64,000 nucleotides of DNA from Rathayibacter sp. VKM Ac-2879 (GCF_015351245.1 NZ_JADKSO010000001.1:124001-188000), one strand, 5' to 3'; numbered from the stretch's first letter, positions 8,387 to 16,746 are shown. Notes: generated by a model not told the origin, from the letters alone. Numbers and translations are program-made.

Positions 8387-9613
8387 TCAGAGCCCCGCGG
8401 CTTGCGCCTGCAGAAGCGCGCGCGTGCGGTCGTTGCCCGCGAGGGAGGCTGCCACAGCGAACTCGGCGCGAGCCTCCTCACCCCGCCCCAGCCGCAGCAA
8501 CAGCTCGGCGCGCACGCTCGGCAGCAGGTGCGACCCCCGCAGGGCGCCGTCGGACGACAGCCGGTCGACGATCAGAAGCGCCGAGGCGGGGCCGGTCGCC
8601 ATCGACACGGCGACCGCGCGGTTGAGCTCGACGACGGGACTCGGCGCGACCCTCCCCAGCACCTCGTAGAGCAGCACGATCCGCTCCCAGTCGGTCTCGG
8701 CGACGCTCGGAGCGACGGCGTGGCACTCGGCGATCGCGGCCTGTAATCCGTAGGCGCCACGACCTCGGCCGACGCGATCGGCGCGGAGGAGCGCCGCCCG
8801 CCCGCGCTCGATCTGCGCCCGATCCCAGCGGGTGCGGTCCTGGTCCTCCAACAGCACGGGACTGCCGTCGGGCGCCGTGCGGGCCGCGAAGCGCGAAGCC
8901 TGCACCTCCATCAGCGCGAGCAGGCCGAGCACCTCCGGCTCGCGCGGCAGAAGACCCGCCAGCACGCGGCCGAGGCGCAGCGCCTCGTTCGCGACCTCGA
9001 CACGCAGCCACCGGTCGCCCGACGTGGCGGCGTACCCCTCGGTGAAGATCAGGTAGACGACTCCGAGCACCGCGTCGAGCCGCGCCTTCCACTCCGGGGG
9101 ATCAGGTACCTCGAACGGCACTCCCGCCGCCGCGAGGGACTTCTTGGCGCGGACGATCCGCTGCTGCACCGTCGCGACGGGAACCAGGAACATCCGCGCG
9201 ATCGCTTCCGTGCCGAGCCCGCCGACCATGCGCAGCGTGAGCGCGATACTCGCCTCCCTCGACAGCACCGGATGGCATGCGGTGAACACCAGTCGCAGCA
9301 CGTCGTCGTCGATCGGCTCCCAGGCCTCGTCGATGCCCTGCTCGAGGTCGTGGGCGAGGAGGCGGTACCGCTCGTCGAGCGCGGCCCGCCGCCGCCAGCC
9401 GTCGATGGCGCGGCGCTGCGCGACCGCGGTCAGCCAGGCCCCGGGGTTGCGGGGGACCCCCGCCTCCGGCCACTGCCGAAGCGCTTCGACGAGAGCGTCC
9501 TGCGCGAGGTCCTCCGCGAGCCCGATGTCGCCCGTGACGCGGGCGAGGGTCGCCACGATGCGTGCGCTCTCGATGCGCCACACCGCGGCGACGCTCGCCC
9601 GGATGTCGTCCAT
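8387..9613 (-). CDS. ECF42-type RNA polymerase sigma factor
   Basis: An extracytoplasmic-function sigma factor of the type with a long C-terminal extension and a YCII partner gene. The N-terminal region 2 (DIGLAEDLAQDALVEALRQW) and region 4 (IARMFLVPVATVQQRIVRAK) recognise the promoter. Residues about 190-408 form a TPR-like helical domain (YLIFTEGYAATSGD, VELNRAVAVSMATGPASAL) characteristic of this group. At 408 residues it is full length. ATG 9613 shares its last base with the YCII stop (TGATG), giving translational coupling. Regulation of these pairs does not use a classical membrane anti-sigma; the C-terminal domain probably takes that role. Confidence 0.92.
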   Translation of the reverse strand: MDDIRASVAAVWRIESARIVATLARVTGDIGLAEDLAQDALVEALRQWPEAGVPRNPGAWLTAVAQRRAIDGWRRRAALDERYRLLAHDLEQGIDEAWEPIDDDVLRLVFTACHPVLSREASIALTLRMVGGLGTEAIARMFLVPVATVQQRIVRAKKSLAAAGVPFEVPDPPEWKARLDAVLGVVYLIFTEGYAATSGDRWLRVEVANEALRLGRVLAGLLPREPEVLGLLALMEVQASRFAARTAPDGSPVLLEDQDRTRWDRAQIERGRAALLRADRVGRGRGAYGLQAAIAECHAVAPSVAETDWERIVLLYEVLGRVAPSPVVELNRAVAVSMATGPASALLIVDRLSSDGALRGSHLLPSVRAELLLRLGRGEEARAEFAVAASLAGNDRTRALLQAQAAGL

Positions 9614-10044
9614 CAGTCGCGGGCGGCCTGTTCCTCGCGCCAGCCCGCCTCCTTCTGCACGAACTCGTTGTCGGCGAAGTCGGCGAAGTCGCTCTCGTCC
9701 GTGACCCGGCGCACCTCGAGCTTGCTGCCGGGGGCGAGCGGGCAGCGCAGCGCCCACTCCCTCGCCTCCTCCTTCGAGGAGACCTGGATCATCCAGAAGC
9801 CGTTGAACAGCTCGTGGGTCTCGCCGTAGGGGCCGTCGGTGACAGCCGGGGGCTCGGAGGCGAAGTCGACGACGAAGCCGGTGGTCGCGACGTCGTCGGC
9901 GAGGCCGTCGCCCGCGAGCAGGATGCCGGCCTTCATCATCGACTCGTTGTACTGGCCCATCTTCGTGATGATCTCGTCGAAGGGGATCGCGGCGTACGCC
10001 TCTTTGGCAGCGTCGGTCGCGCGCATGATCAGCATGTACTTCAT
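9613..10044 (-). CDS. YCII-related (DGPF-domain) protein
   Basis: A small 143-residue ferredoxin-like-fold protein of the YCII family that nearly always travels with ECF42 sigma factors. The N-terminus MKYMLIMRA is the usual first strand. The TDGPYGETHELFNGFWMIQV stretch carries the DGPF-like motif, followed by a helix with EEAREWALRCP. It overlaps the sigma-factor start by one base and is the first gene of the pair. No enzyme activity can be assigned from sequence; it may sense a signal for the sigma factor. Confidence 0.9.
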   Translation of the reverse strand: MKYMLIMRATDAAKEAYAAIPFDEIITKMGQYNESMMKAGILLAGDGLADDVATTGFVVDFASEPPAVTDGPYGETHELFNGFWMIQVSSKEEAREWALRCPLAPGSKLEVRRVTDESDFADFADNEFVQKEAGWREEQAARD

Positions 10045-10085
10045 GGGGTTCTCCGTCTGGTCGGTGGGGCGCTCGGTGCGCCCTC

Positions 10086-11564
10086 CTACTCTGGCGTCGA
10101 ACGGCGGAGGGCGATATCGACATCCGAGGGCACAGGGGGTGTGTCGGACACGAACGACGACCGCCGCACCTTGCCGGCGTCGTTCCGCAGCGGCTCCCGC
10201 ACGAGGCGCACCGACCGCAGCCGGCGCTCGCTGCCGAGCCGGGCGTTCACGGAGGCGAGGAGCGCGTCGGCATCGACCGTCGCCTCGCCGATGTCGACGA
10301 CCGCCTCGATGGCGCGGCCCAGCTCGATGTCGGGCACGCCGAAGGCGACCGCCTCGCGGACCCCGGGGTGAGCCTCAAGAGCGCGCTCGATCTCGACGGG
10401 CAAGACGGTGACACCGCCTCGCACGATCAGGTCATCGGCCCGGTCGAGCACCCACAGCCATCCGTCGGCGTCGACGCGGCCCCTATCGCCGAGGGTGTCC
10501 CACCCCTCTGGGGTCCGCGACGACGAGCCGCCGAGGTACCGGTACGCGGGCTCGTCGCCGCGATGCATCCAGATACGGCCGGCCTCGCCCGGCCCGGCCT
10601 GCGAGCCGTCGTCGCGCAGGATGCGGACCGCCGTGCCTCCGATCGGGCGGCCGACGCTGCCGGGCCGCTCGAGCCATTCGTCGCCGCGGATCATCGTGAG
10701 GCCGTTCGACTCGCTGCCGGCGTAGACCTCGAGGACCCGTTCTGCTCCGAGCCAGTCCATCAGCGCCCGCTTGTCTTCGGGAGCGCACGGCGCGCCCAGG
10801 TGCAGCACCGCCTCCAGCGAGGAGACATCGGTGCGGGCGCGCAGAGGCGAGCTCAGGAGGCGGCGGATCGTCGTCGGCACGAGCAGCGTCCAGGTCACCC
10901 GGTGACACTCGATCGCCTCGAGCACCCGGCTCGCCTCGAACCTCGGCAGAATCACGAGAGTCTGCCCCGTCATCAGCCCGCGAAACGCGTAGGTGAACGT
11001 GGCCGAGTGCATCAGAGGGCCGCTCACGAGCTGCACCCCCTCGCGCGGCAGAAACGCGGCGACGGGAGCCTCGGGGTCGAGCAGCGCCGGTCCGCTCGCG
11101 AGCACCACCTTCGGTCGACCAGTGCTGCCGGACGAGGTGGGCGCCTTCCACGAGGACGCCCACCGGTCCTCCACGAGAGACTCGGGCACCCGCTGGTCCG
11201 GGCGCCAGTCGCCGGCGCGCCACGGCACCCGGTCGGAGGCGGCGCCCACCACGAGCGCGGGCGCAGCGATCTGCTCGACCGCGGCCCGCTCCTCCGCGGA
11301 CAGCTGCGTCGATACCGGCTGCGGGATCGCACCGGCCTTCCAGATCGCGGCGCAGACGACGACGGCGTCGAGGGAGTTCGGCAACGAGACCGTGACGAGG
11401 TCGTCGGTGCCGACGCCGAGATCGCGGTAGGCACGGGCGAGACGGTTGCTCTCGCGGTCGAGCTCGACCGCGGTCAGTGCGCCCTCGTCGGCGAACGCCA
11501 CGACACGGTCGGGATCCGCCTCGGCGAGGCCCGTCAGAATGCGCGAGATCGAGCGCCGGGTCAC
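10086..11564 (-). CDS. AMP-binding acyl-CoA synthetase-like ligase, end of the Nit1C-like operon
   Basis: A 492-residue member of the ANL (adenylate-forming) superfamily that activates a carboxylic acid as acyl-AMP, then usually as a thioester. The P-loop-like motif is SSGSTGRPKVV. VYAGSESNGLT is the acyl-binding loop, GDRGRVDADGWLWVLDRADD holds the adenylation Asp and hinge, and the catalytic Lys lies in NDAGKVRRSSF. All key residues are present, so it should be active. The GTG start at 11564 overlaps the stop of the glycosyltransferase gene by four bases (GTGA), making it the last gene of the seven-gene leftward operon. The substrate is unknown; context suggests tailoring of a nitrogen-containing metabolite. 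Confidence 0.85.
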   Translation of the reverse strand: MTRRSISRILTGLAEADPDRVVAFADEGALTAVELDRESNRLARAYRDLGVGTDDLVTVSLPNSLDAVVVCAAIWKAGAIPQPVSTQLSAEERAAVEQIAAPALVVGAASDRVPWRAGDWRPDQRVPESLVEDRWASSWKAPTSSGSTGRPKVVLASGPALLDPEAPVAAFLPREGVQLVSGPLMHSATFTYAFRGLMTGQTLVILPRFEASRVLEAIECHRVTWTLLVPTTIRRLLSSPLRARTDVSSLEAVLHLGAPCAPEDKRALMDWLGAERVLEVYAGSESNGLTMIRGDEWLERPGSVGRPIGGTAVRILRDDGSQAGPGEAGRIWMHRGDEPAYRYLGGSSSRTPEGWDTLGDRGRVDADGWLWVLDRADDLIVRGGVTVLPVEIERALEAHPGVREAVAFGVPDIELGRAIEAVVDIGEATVDADALLASVNARLGSERRLRSVRLVREPLRNDAGKVRRSSFVSDTPPVPSDVDIALRRSTPE

Positions 11565-12667
11565 GAGTGGAGGCCGGGGTCGGCGCCGAGGAGGCGTCCA
11601 TAGAACCGCACATGCTGCGCCGCCACGTCGTCCCACGAGTGCGAGAACGCCAGCTCCCGCCCCGCCGCCGAGCCGCCCCCGCCGTCCAGCGCCGCCTCGA
11701 GCGCGTCCGCGAAAGACTCCGGATCGCTCCCGTACCGCACCGTGTCGCCGAAGACCTCCCGGATCACCGGCAGCTCGCGTGCCACGACGGGTACCCCCGC
11801 GGCGAGCGCCTCCATCGCCGCAAGGCCGAACCCCTCCTTGACCGACACGAAACCCAGGGCGGAGGCCCCCGCGACGAGTGCGGCGAGCCGCTCCTCCGGG
11901 ATCGTGCCGAGGATCAGCGGATCGGCACCGAGCGACACCGCTCGGCGGTCGAACTCGGCCCTGTAGTCGCGGTAGTCGAAGAGCGTCTCTCCCCCACCGA
12001 ACACCAGTGCGACGTCGTGCCCGCGATCGCGGAGGATCGCCCACGCCTCCAGCAGGTCGGTGCTGCCCTTGCGCGGCTCGATGCCGCCCAGCGCGAGCAC
12101 ATAGCGGCCGAGCTGCGATCGCCACTGCGAGGTCAGCGGGTCGCTTGCCGCGGCGGCGAACCGGGCCGCGTCCACGCCGTTCGGGATCACGGTGGGCAGA
12201 CGCCCCCAGCCCTCGCGCACCTCCTCGGCCACCGCCGCCGAGACGCACAGCAGCGCTCGCGGCAGGCGTACCGCCCGGTCGTGGCAGGCGCGCAGTTCGG
12301 GAGTCGTGAAGTCGTCGAGATGATGGACGGTGCGCACCGGAGACAGCCCCGCCGTGAGCGCCGCGTTGGCCGAGATGCAGTCCTGCGCGTGCACCACGTC
12401 GGCGTCGAGCCCGCGCAGGGCCGCGCCCATGACGGCGATCGAGCGCACGATCCTGGCGCCGACCGCCTCCCCCTCGCGACTCTCGAACGGCACCACCCGG
12501 ACCGTCACGGTGGGATCGACGGCCCGGAAGAAGGAGGCGTCGCCGTCACGCGCCAGCGTCCACACCTCGACGCCGTGCCCGGCGGCAGCGAGAGCGTCGG
12601 CGAGGGCGAGGGTGTGCACCACTCCTCCGCGCGGGCGCGTGGAGTAGGTCAGCAATGCGATCCGCAT
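11561..12667 (-). CDS. MSMEG_0565-family GT4 glycosyltransferase
   Basis: A GT-B-fold retaining glycosyltransferase of 368 residues. The N-terminus MRIALLTYSTRPRGGVVHTL matches the MSMEG_0565 family, which is found in Nit1C-like clusters. The C-terminal domain has the GT4 E(x7)E nucleotide-sugar motif at KEGFGLAAMEALAAGVP and the LALGGIEPRKG loop. The stop of the upstream nitrilase paralogue lies just before the ATG at 12667, and the downstream ligase overlaps its end by four bases, so it is translated from the same mRNA. It would add a sugar to the cluster product; donor and acceptor are unknown. Confidence 0.9.
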   Translation of the reverse strand: MRIALLTYSTRPRGGVVHTLALADALAAAGHGVEVWTLARDGDASFFRAVDPTVTVRVVPFESREGEAVGARIVRSIAVMGAALRGLDADVVHAQDCISANAALTAGLSPVRTVHHLDDFTTPELRACHDRAVRLPRALLCVSAAVAEEVREGWGRLPTVIPNGVDAARFAAAASDPLTSQWRSQLGRYVLALGGIEPRKGSTDLLEAWAILRDRGHDVALVFGGGETLFDYRDYRAEFDRRAVSLGADPLILGTIPEERLAALVAGASALGFVSVKEGFGLAAMEALAAGVPVVARELPVIREVFGDTVRYGSDPESFADALEAALDGGGGSAAGRELAFSHSWDDVAAQHVRFYGRLLGADPGLHS

Positions 12668-12668
12668 C

Positions 12669-13508
12669 TCAGCTCCGGTAGGCGTGGCCCGCGCGGTCGC
12701 GGAGGTGGTTCATCGTGCGCCGCGCCCGCGCCACCGAGGCGCCGATGTCGGCGGAGGCGAGCGCGAGCCCGCCCTTCGCCCAGGTCTTCGCGACGATCTC
12801 ACCGGCCGGGTCGACGACCTTGGCCTGGCCGAGGAACCTCAGTCCGCCGAGCACGCCCGTCTGGTTCGACGAGACGAGGTAGACCTGGTTCTCGGCCGCT
12901 CGGGCGCAGTCGTAGAGGTCGAACAGGTGGGCTTGGCGGTCATTGCGGATGCGATCGGAGCGGTCGGTGACGCTCGCGGGCCACGCGCTCAGACACGCGA
13001 GCACCTCGGCTCCGTCGAGGGCGAGCGAGCGCGCCGACTCGGGGAACGTCTTATCGAAGTCGATCAGCATGCCGAGCCTCCCGACCGGAGTGTCGAAGGA
13101 GGTGAAGTCGGAGCCCGGCAGATACGCCTCCGACTCGCCCAACGGGAGGTGCACCTTGCGGTGGGTGCCGATGACGGCGCCTCCGTGCACGCAGACGGCC
13201 GTGTTGTAGCGCAGTTCCCGGCCGCCCTCGTGGGCACGCTCGGCGATCCCGAAGCAGACCGTCATGTCTCCGGCCAGCTCGGCGACCCTCGCCACCTCGG
13301 GTCCGTCGAGCTCGACGCTCGGCGGCAGGTCGTCGGGACCCGGGTGGTGCATGTCGAGGAGGTAGCCGCCGAGCGTGGCGTCGGGCAGCACGAGCAGGTC
13401 GACGGAGCGATCGCGCGCCTGGGCGATGATGCCGGGGAGCTTGGCGAGGGTGCGCTCGAGATCGCGCCCGAAGTGCGCCGCGACCGCACCCATCACCGTC
13501 TCCGCCAT
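12669..13508 (-). CDS. Nitrilase-superfamily paralogue lacking catalytic Glu and Cys (pseudoenzyme)
   Basis: It has the full carbon-nitrogen hydrolase fold (279 residues) and is clearly related to the NitC nitrilase two genes upstream, which begins with a similar VAA(N/H)F motif. In NitC the Glu-Lys-Cys triad is E41, K120 and C152. Here the aligned residues are D43 (VLPDATLGG), K118 (HRKVHLP) and D150 (MLIDFDKTFPE). The nucleophilic Cys is therefore Asp, and Glu is Asp. Ordinary amidase or nitrilase chemistry should be lost. It may be a structural or regulatory partner of NitC, or do different chemistry. The gene lies nine bases after nitH in the operon. Gene calls by homology alone would label it a hydrolase. 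Confidence 0.88.
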   Translation of the reverse strand: MAETVMGAVAAHFGRDLERTLAKLPGIIAQARDRSVDLLVLPDATLGGYLLDMHHPGPDDLPPSVELDGPEVARVAELAGDMTVCFGIAERAHEGGRELRYNTAVCVHGGAVIGTHRKVHLPLGESEAYLPGSDFTSFDTPVGRLGMLIDFDKTFPESARSLALDGAEVLACLSAWPASVTDRSDRIRNDRQAHLFDLYDCARAAENQVYLVSSNQTGVLGGLRFLGQAKVVDPAGEIVAKTWAKGGLALASADIGASVARARRTMNHLRDRAGHAYRS

Positions 13509-13517
13509 GCGCCGAGG

Positions 13518-14807
13518 CTATCCGGCGAGGTCCGACTCGCGCTCCCGCGTGAAGCGATGCGCTTCCCGCACGCGACGGACCTCCTCCGCGAGATGTGCCG
13601 CGTCGCGGGCGATCGCCTCGAAACGACCGGATCCCCAGGTGTGCAGCCAGGGCAGCCCGAGGAACGAGAGCCCCGGGGTGCTCGTGACTCCGCGCTGGTG
13701 CGTCGGGTGGCCCGCCCCGTCGAAGACGCCGACCTCGACCCAGCGGTAGTCGGAGCGGAAGCCGACCGCCCAGATCACGCTGGTCACGCCCGCCTCGGCG
13801 AGGTCGAGCCGCTCGTTCTCGGCCTCGGGCCGCCAAACGGGCTCGTAGCGGGCCTCGACGGGTGCCTCGATCCCGTGAGCGGCGATGTACCGGTCGATGT
13901 CGTCCTTGATCGACTCCGCGACCGAATCGGCGTAGTCGAGCGACGCCTCCGCGGTGGGGGTGAAGCGAAGACGTGCCCCCTCCGCCTCCGCGAGCCGGCC
14001 GTAGAGGTGCATGCCCTCCCGGGCGAAGGCTCGCAGATCGATGTCGCGCCCGCCTCCTCGGCCCGTCACGTAGTGGTTCGTCGACTCCCGCTTGGTGAGA
14101 CCGCCGACCTGGGCGTGGACGGGGACGTCGTAGACGCCCATGTCCTGCAGCCAGGCGACGCAGTCGCGACCGCGGTAGAACCTTGCGACGCGGGGCGCGC
14201 TGCCGAGGGCGAGGTGCACGTCGCGGCCGGCGAGGAACAGGTCTTCGGCGATCTGCGCGCCCGACTGCCCGCTGCCCACCACGAGCACGCCACCGGGAGG
14301 GAGCGCCTCGGCCGAGCGGTAGTCGGCCGAGTGGAGCTGCACCATGTCGAGCGGGAGGCGGGAGGCGACCGCCGGCAGCACCGGCCGGTGGTAGCCGCCG
14401 GTCGCCACGACGACCTGGTCGGCCGTGATGGCACCGGCGCTGGTGACCAGCTCGAAGCCTCCGCCGGCCCTCTCGCGCAGACGGGTGACTTCCACGTGCT
14501 CGGCGACGGGAGCGTCGAAGGTGGTGGCGTAGCGCCGCACCCAGGCGTGCACCTCGTCGCGGGTCATGAACCCGTCCGGGTCGGGGCCGTCGTAGGGGTA
14601 GCCCGGCAGACGGCACTGCCAGTTGGGCGTGACGAGAGTGAAGGCGTCCCAGCGGCGGTCGATCCAGTCGTGCCCGATCGTGGTGCGCTCGAGGACGACG
14701 TGGTCGGTGCCGTCGTCGGTGAGGAGGCGGCTGAGCGAGAGCCCGGCCTGACCGCCTCCGATGATCGCGACCTCGACGTGCCGCCCGGGGCTGATCTCGG
14801 CGCTCAT
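13518..14807 (-). CDS. nitH: MSMEG_0569-family flavin-dependent oxidoreductase (NitH)
   Basis: A 429-residue FAD- and NADPH-dependent enzyme resembling flavoprotein monooxygenases. The FAD-binding Rossmann motif is at the N-terminus (VAIIGGGQAGLSLSRLL), the NAD(P)H-binding one near residue 175 (VLVVGSGQSGAQIAEDL), and a C-terminal ATG-like motif is IWAVGFRSDYRW. Length fits the family. Start ATG 14807 overlaps the nitG stop by four bases. In Nit1C clusters this is NitH, thought to carry out an oxidation, possibly at nitrogen; the substrate is not known from sequence. Confidence 0.92.
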   Translation of the reverse strand: MSAEISPGRHVEVAIIGGGQAGLSLSRLLTDDGTDHVVLERTTIGHDWIDRRWDAFTLVTPNWQCRLPGYPYDGPDPDGFMTRDEVHAWVRRYATTFDAPVAEHVEVTRLRERAGGGFELVTSAGAITADQVVVATGGYHRPVLPAVASRLPLDMVQLHSADYRSAEALPPGGVLVVGSGQSGAQIAEDLFLAGRDVHLALGSAPRVARFYRGRDCVAWLQDMGVYDVPVHAQVGGLTKRESTNHYVTGRGGGRDIDLRAFAREGMHLYGRLAEAEGARLRFTPTAEASLDYADSVAESIKDDIDRYIAAHGIEAPVEARYEPVWRPEAENERLDLAEAGVTSVIWAVGFRSDYRWVEVGVFDGAGHPTHQRGVTSTPGLSFLGLPWLHTWGSGRFEAIARDAAHLAEEVRRVREAHRFTRERESDLAG

Positions 14808-15103
14808 CGCGGCACCTCCGGCAGGGGCGGGTCCATCGCCAGCACGCGCACCAGGCCGCCGTCGAAGCGGCGCGAGGTCTCGACGATCTCGCTCTGCTGC
14901 TGCATCGCCGAGGTGCAGACGAAGCCGAACCGTTCGCGCACCCGATCGGAGGCGAGGCTCAGGGCCTCGCTCGAGCGCGAGACGAAGTCGGCGACCGGGT
15001 ACTGCGCTCCGGCCTTGAGGTAGTCGTGCATCACAAGGCTCGGCGAGTAGCAGCGCTCCTCGGAGCCGTCGGGCCAGCGCACGTGGAAGGTCATCTCAGG
15101 CAT
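14804..15103 (-). CDS. nitG: MSMEG_0570-family nitrogen starvation response protein (NitG)
   Basis: A 99-residue protein with the typical start MPEMTFHVRWPDGSEERCYS and a conserved YLKAGAQYPVADFVSRS stretch. It is probably a compact alpha/beta protein; no catalytic motif is known. It overlaps the end of nitC by eight bases and the start of nitH by four, so translation is tightly coupled. Two cysteines (C18, C63) are present. Its constant presence beside NitH in these clusters suggests a partner or carrier role, but this is inference. Confidence 0.9.
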   Translation of the reverse strand: MPEMTFHVRWPDGSEERCYSPSLVMHDYLKAGAQYPVADFVSRSSEALSLASDRVRERFGFVCTSAMQQQSEIVETSRRFDGGLVRVLAMDPPLPEVPR

Positions 15104-15974
15104 CGACCAGGCCTCCGTTCCAGATGCGGTCGATGTCGTAGGCGTCGGGTCGGCGGTCGCGGAGGTGGAACATCCCGCCGCGCATCGCCTCGAAGGTGCC
15201 ACGCACATCGATGTCGGCGACGGCCATCCCTGCTCCGAGCAGCGTCGTCGCGAGGATGTTGCCTCCCGGGTCGACCACCTTGGCGTTGCCGACGTACCGC
15301 AACGAGCCGAAGGTGCCCGACTGGTTCGACGCGAGCCAGAACACCTGATTGTCGAGGGCCCGCGCGATGTCGAACTGATTGAAGCGGTACGTCCAGCGAT
15401 CGTCCTGCAGGTTCTCGGCGGTCGCCGTGCGCGCCGCAGGCCAGGCGGAGAGCGAGGCGATGATCTCGGCGCCGTCGAGGGCCATCGAGCGCGCCGCCTC
15501 CGGAAACGCCTTGTCGTAGCAGATCTGCAGCCCGACGCGACCGACGGGGGTGTCGAAGGCGCCGTACCCGGGCCCTGCCGAGTACGACATGTGCTCGCCC
15601 AGCGGCTGATGCACCTTGCGGTAGCTGCCGTAGACCTGACCGCCATCGAGAAGGGCGGCCGCGTTGTAACGCGTCTCGCCGTCGTCGTCGAGCTCGCAAA
15701 AGCCGATGGCGACCATCAGGTCGCCGACGATCTCCTGCACTCGACGCAGCTCCGGTCCGTCGAGCCGGATGGCCGGCGGGAGCGACCGCGACGTGGTCTT
15801 GACGGTGTCACCGTGGTTGCCGAGCGAGGAGAGGTATCCGCCGATCGCGGCCTCGGGGAGCACGAGGAACTCGATTCCCCGCTCGCGAGCCTCCTGCGCC
15901 AGCGAGGCGATGAGCGCGTAGTTCTGATCGAGGTCGCGAGTGAAGTTCGCCGCGACCGATCCGACGAGGGTCAT
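15096..15974 (-). CDS. nitC: Nit1C-type nitrilase (Sll0784/MSMEG family)
   Basis: A carbon-nitrogen hydrolase of 292 residues with an intact catalytic triad: E41 (VLPEAAIGG), K120 (YRKVHQP) and C152 (LQICYDKAFPE). It begins MTLVGSVAANFTRD as in the Nit6803/Sll0784 group, whose cyanobacterial member hydrolyses nitriles. It follows nitB by nine bases and overlaps nitG by eight. In the Nit1C cluster of cyanotrophic Pseudomonas this gene is needed for growth on cyanide as nitrogen source; here it probably acts on a nitrile or amide made or scavenged by the same cluster. Confidence 0.93.
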   Translation of the reverse strand: MTLVGSVAANFTRDLDQNYALIASLAQEARERGIEFLVLPEAAIGGYLSSLGNHGDTVKTTSRSLPPAIRLDGPELRRVQEIVGDLMVAIGFCELDDDGETRYNAAALLDGGQVYGSYRKVHQPLGEHMSYSAGPGYGAFDTPVGRVGLQICYDKAFPEAARSMALDGAEIIASLSAWPAARTATAENLQDDRWTYRFNQFDIARALDNQVFWLASNQSGTFGSLRYVGNAKVVDPGGNILATTLLGAGMAVADIDVRGTFEAMRGGMFHLRDRRPDAYDIDRIWNGGLVDA

Positions 15975-15983
15975 CGACGCCCC

Positions 15984-16517
15984 CTACAGGTTGTAGGTGG
16001 AGTTGATGATGGCGCCCTTGCGGGCGTAATGGATGAGCGCGTCCTGCACGTCGAGGGGGTGGCAGGGGATGCACCCCTCGATGAGGTCCTCCTCGCGCAG
16101 GCCGTGCAGCGCCATGCCGAAGCGACAGACGAAGACGCGGTTGCCCTCGCCGATGAAGGTCTCGATGGCGTTGTTGAGGTTCTGCTCGCCCGGGAATCCG
16201 GAGTCGCCGACGGTCGGGAAGCCGCGGGTCGCCATCGCGTTGATGGTGCCGGGTCCGTAGAAGTAGAGAGCCGACTCGTAGCCCTTGCGGGCCGCCCGAG
16301 TGGCCTGCAGCACGGCGACGAAGCTGACCGAGGACTCGTGCGCGATGCCGTGGACGAGCGTGAGATAGGACTCCCCCTCCTCGGCCTGATAGTCGGGGAA
16401 CACCTTGGTCGAGCCGTAGAGATTGCTGCCCTTGGGAAGCGACGGGTGGGCGATCTCGGATCGCGACTTCTCGATGTTGGCGGTGACCTGGTCTTCGATC
16501 TCCTGCGAAACGGGCAT
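15984..16517 (-). CDS. nitB: MSMEG_0572/Sll0783-family nitrogen starvation response protein (NitB)
   Basis: The first gene of the leftward operon, with an excellent ribosome site (AGGAGGAAG) before ATG 16517. The 177-residue protein has the DsrE-like alpha/beta look, with ALYFYGPGTINAMATRGFP and a Cys-containing IEGCIPCHPLDVQDAL segment near the end (C151, C154). The homologue Sll0783 is strongly induced on nitrogen starvation in Synechocystis. Its biochemical role is not established. The order nitB-nitC-nitG-nitH downstream and nitD-nitEF divergent is a Nit1C arrangement split over two operons. Confidence 0.92.
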   Translation of the reverse strand: MPVSQEIEDQVTANIEKSRSEIAHPSLPKGSNLYGSTKVFPDYQAEEGESYLTLVHGIAHESSVSFVAVLQATRAARKGYESALYFYGPGTINAMATRGFPTVGDSGFPGEQNLNNAIETFIGEGNRVFVCRFGMALHGLREEDLIEGCIPCHPLDVQDALIHYARKGAIINSTYNL

Positions 16518-16661
16518 GTGCTTCCTCCTGGTTGCGGGTACGCCGAATGAGCTCGACGAGCGATGTGCGGAGCTTCCGGGGGCGTTGAGACGACGCGGGA
16601 TGAGGGCCGCCGGATGCAGCGGTGGTGCCGAGTGGAACGACCTCAGTCAAGCCGATGGTGT

Positions 16662-16677
16662 GTTTCGAAGTGGTTTC
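16662..16677 (-). promoter_or_regulatory. GlnR-type box facing the nitB operon
   Basis: On the minus strand the site reads GAAAC, six bases, GAAAC, which fits the actinobacterial GlnR half-site pattern (Gnn-AC, six bases, GaAAC; equally AC-n9-AC). It is about 145 bases upstream of nitB. GlnR activates nitrogen-limitation genes in actinobacteria. Binding is inferred. Confidence 0.5.
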
Positions 16678-16730
16678 GGGCGGAAGAAGCCTGTGTGACA
16701 GCCGTTCCGTAACGAGACCGCTTCGGGCTC

Positions 16731-16746
16731 GTCATCGACTCGAAAC
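16731..16746 (+). promoter_or_regulatory. GlnR-type box facing the nitD operon
   Basis: On the plus strand the site reads GTCAT, six bases, GAAAC, a one-mismatch fit to the GTnAC-n6-GaAAC GlnR consensus. It lies about 105 bases upstream of the nitD start and points towards it, mirroring the minus-strand box at 16662-16677. The arms GTGTTTCGA (16660-16668) and TCGAAACAC (16740-16748) are exact inverted copies. Confidence 0.5.

Noticed and set aside
6574-8481. Very long open frame (635 codons) antisense to the ABC-F gene
   Set aside because: It is Arg/Ala/Gly-rich and without domain features, as expected for the shadow of a GC-rich gene; the sense frame has all ABC-F motifs.
11477-15023. Long plus-strand frames opposite the nit operon
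   Set aside because: They lie antisense to genes with clear family motifs and tight overlaps; their translations are low-complexity Arg/Asp/Gly.
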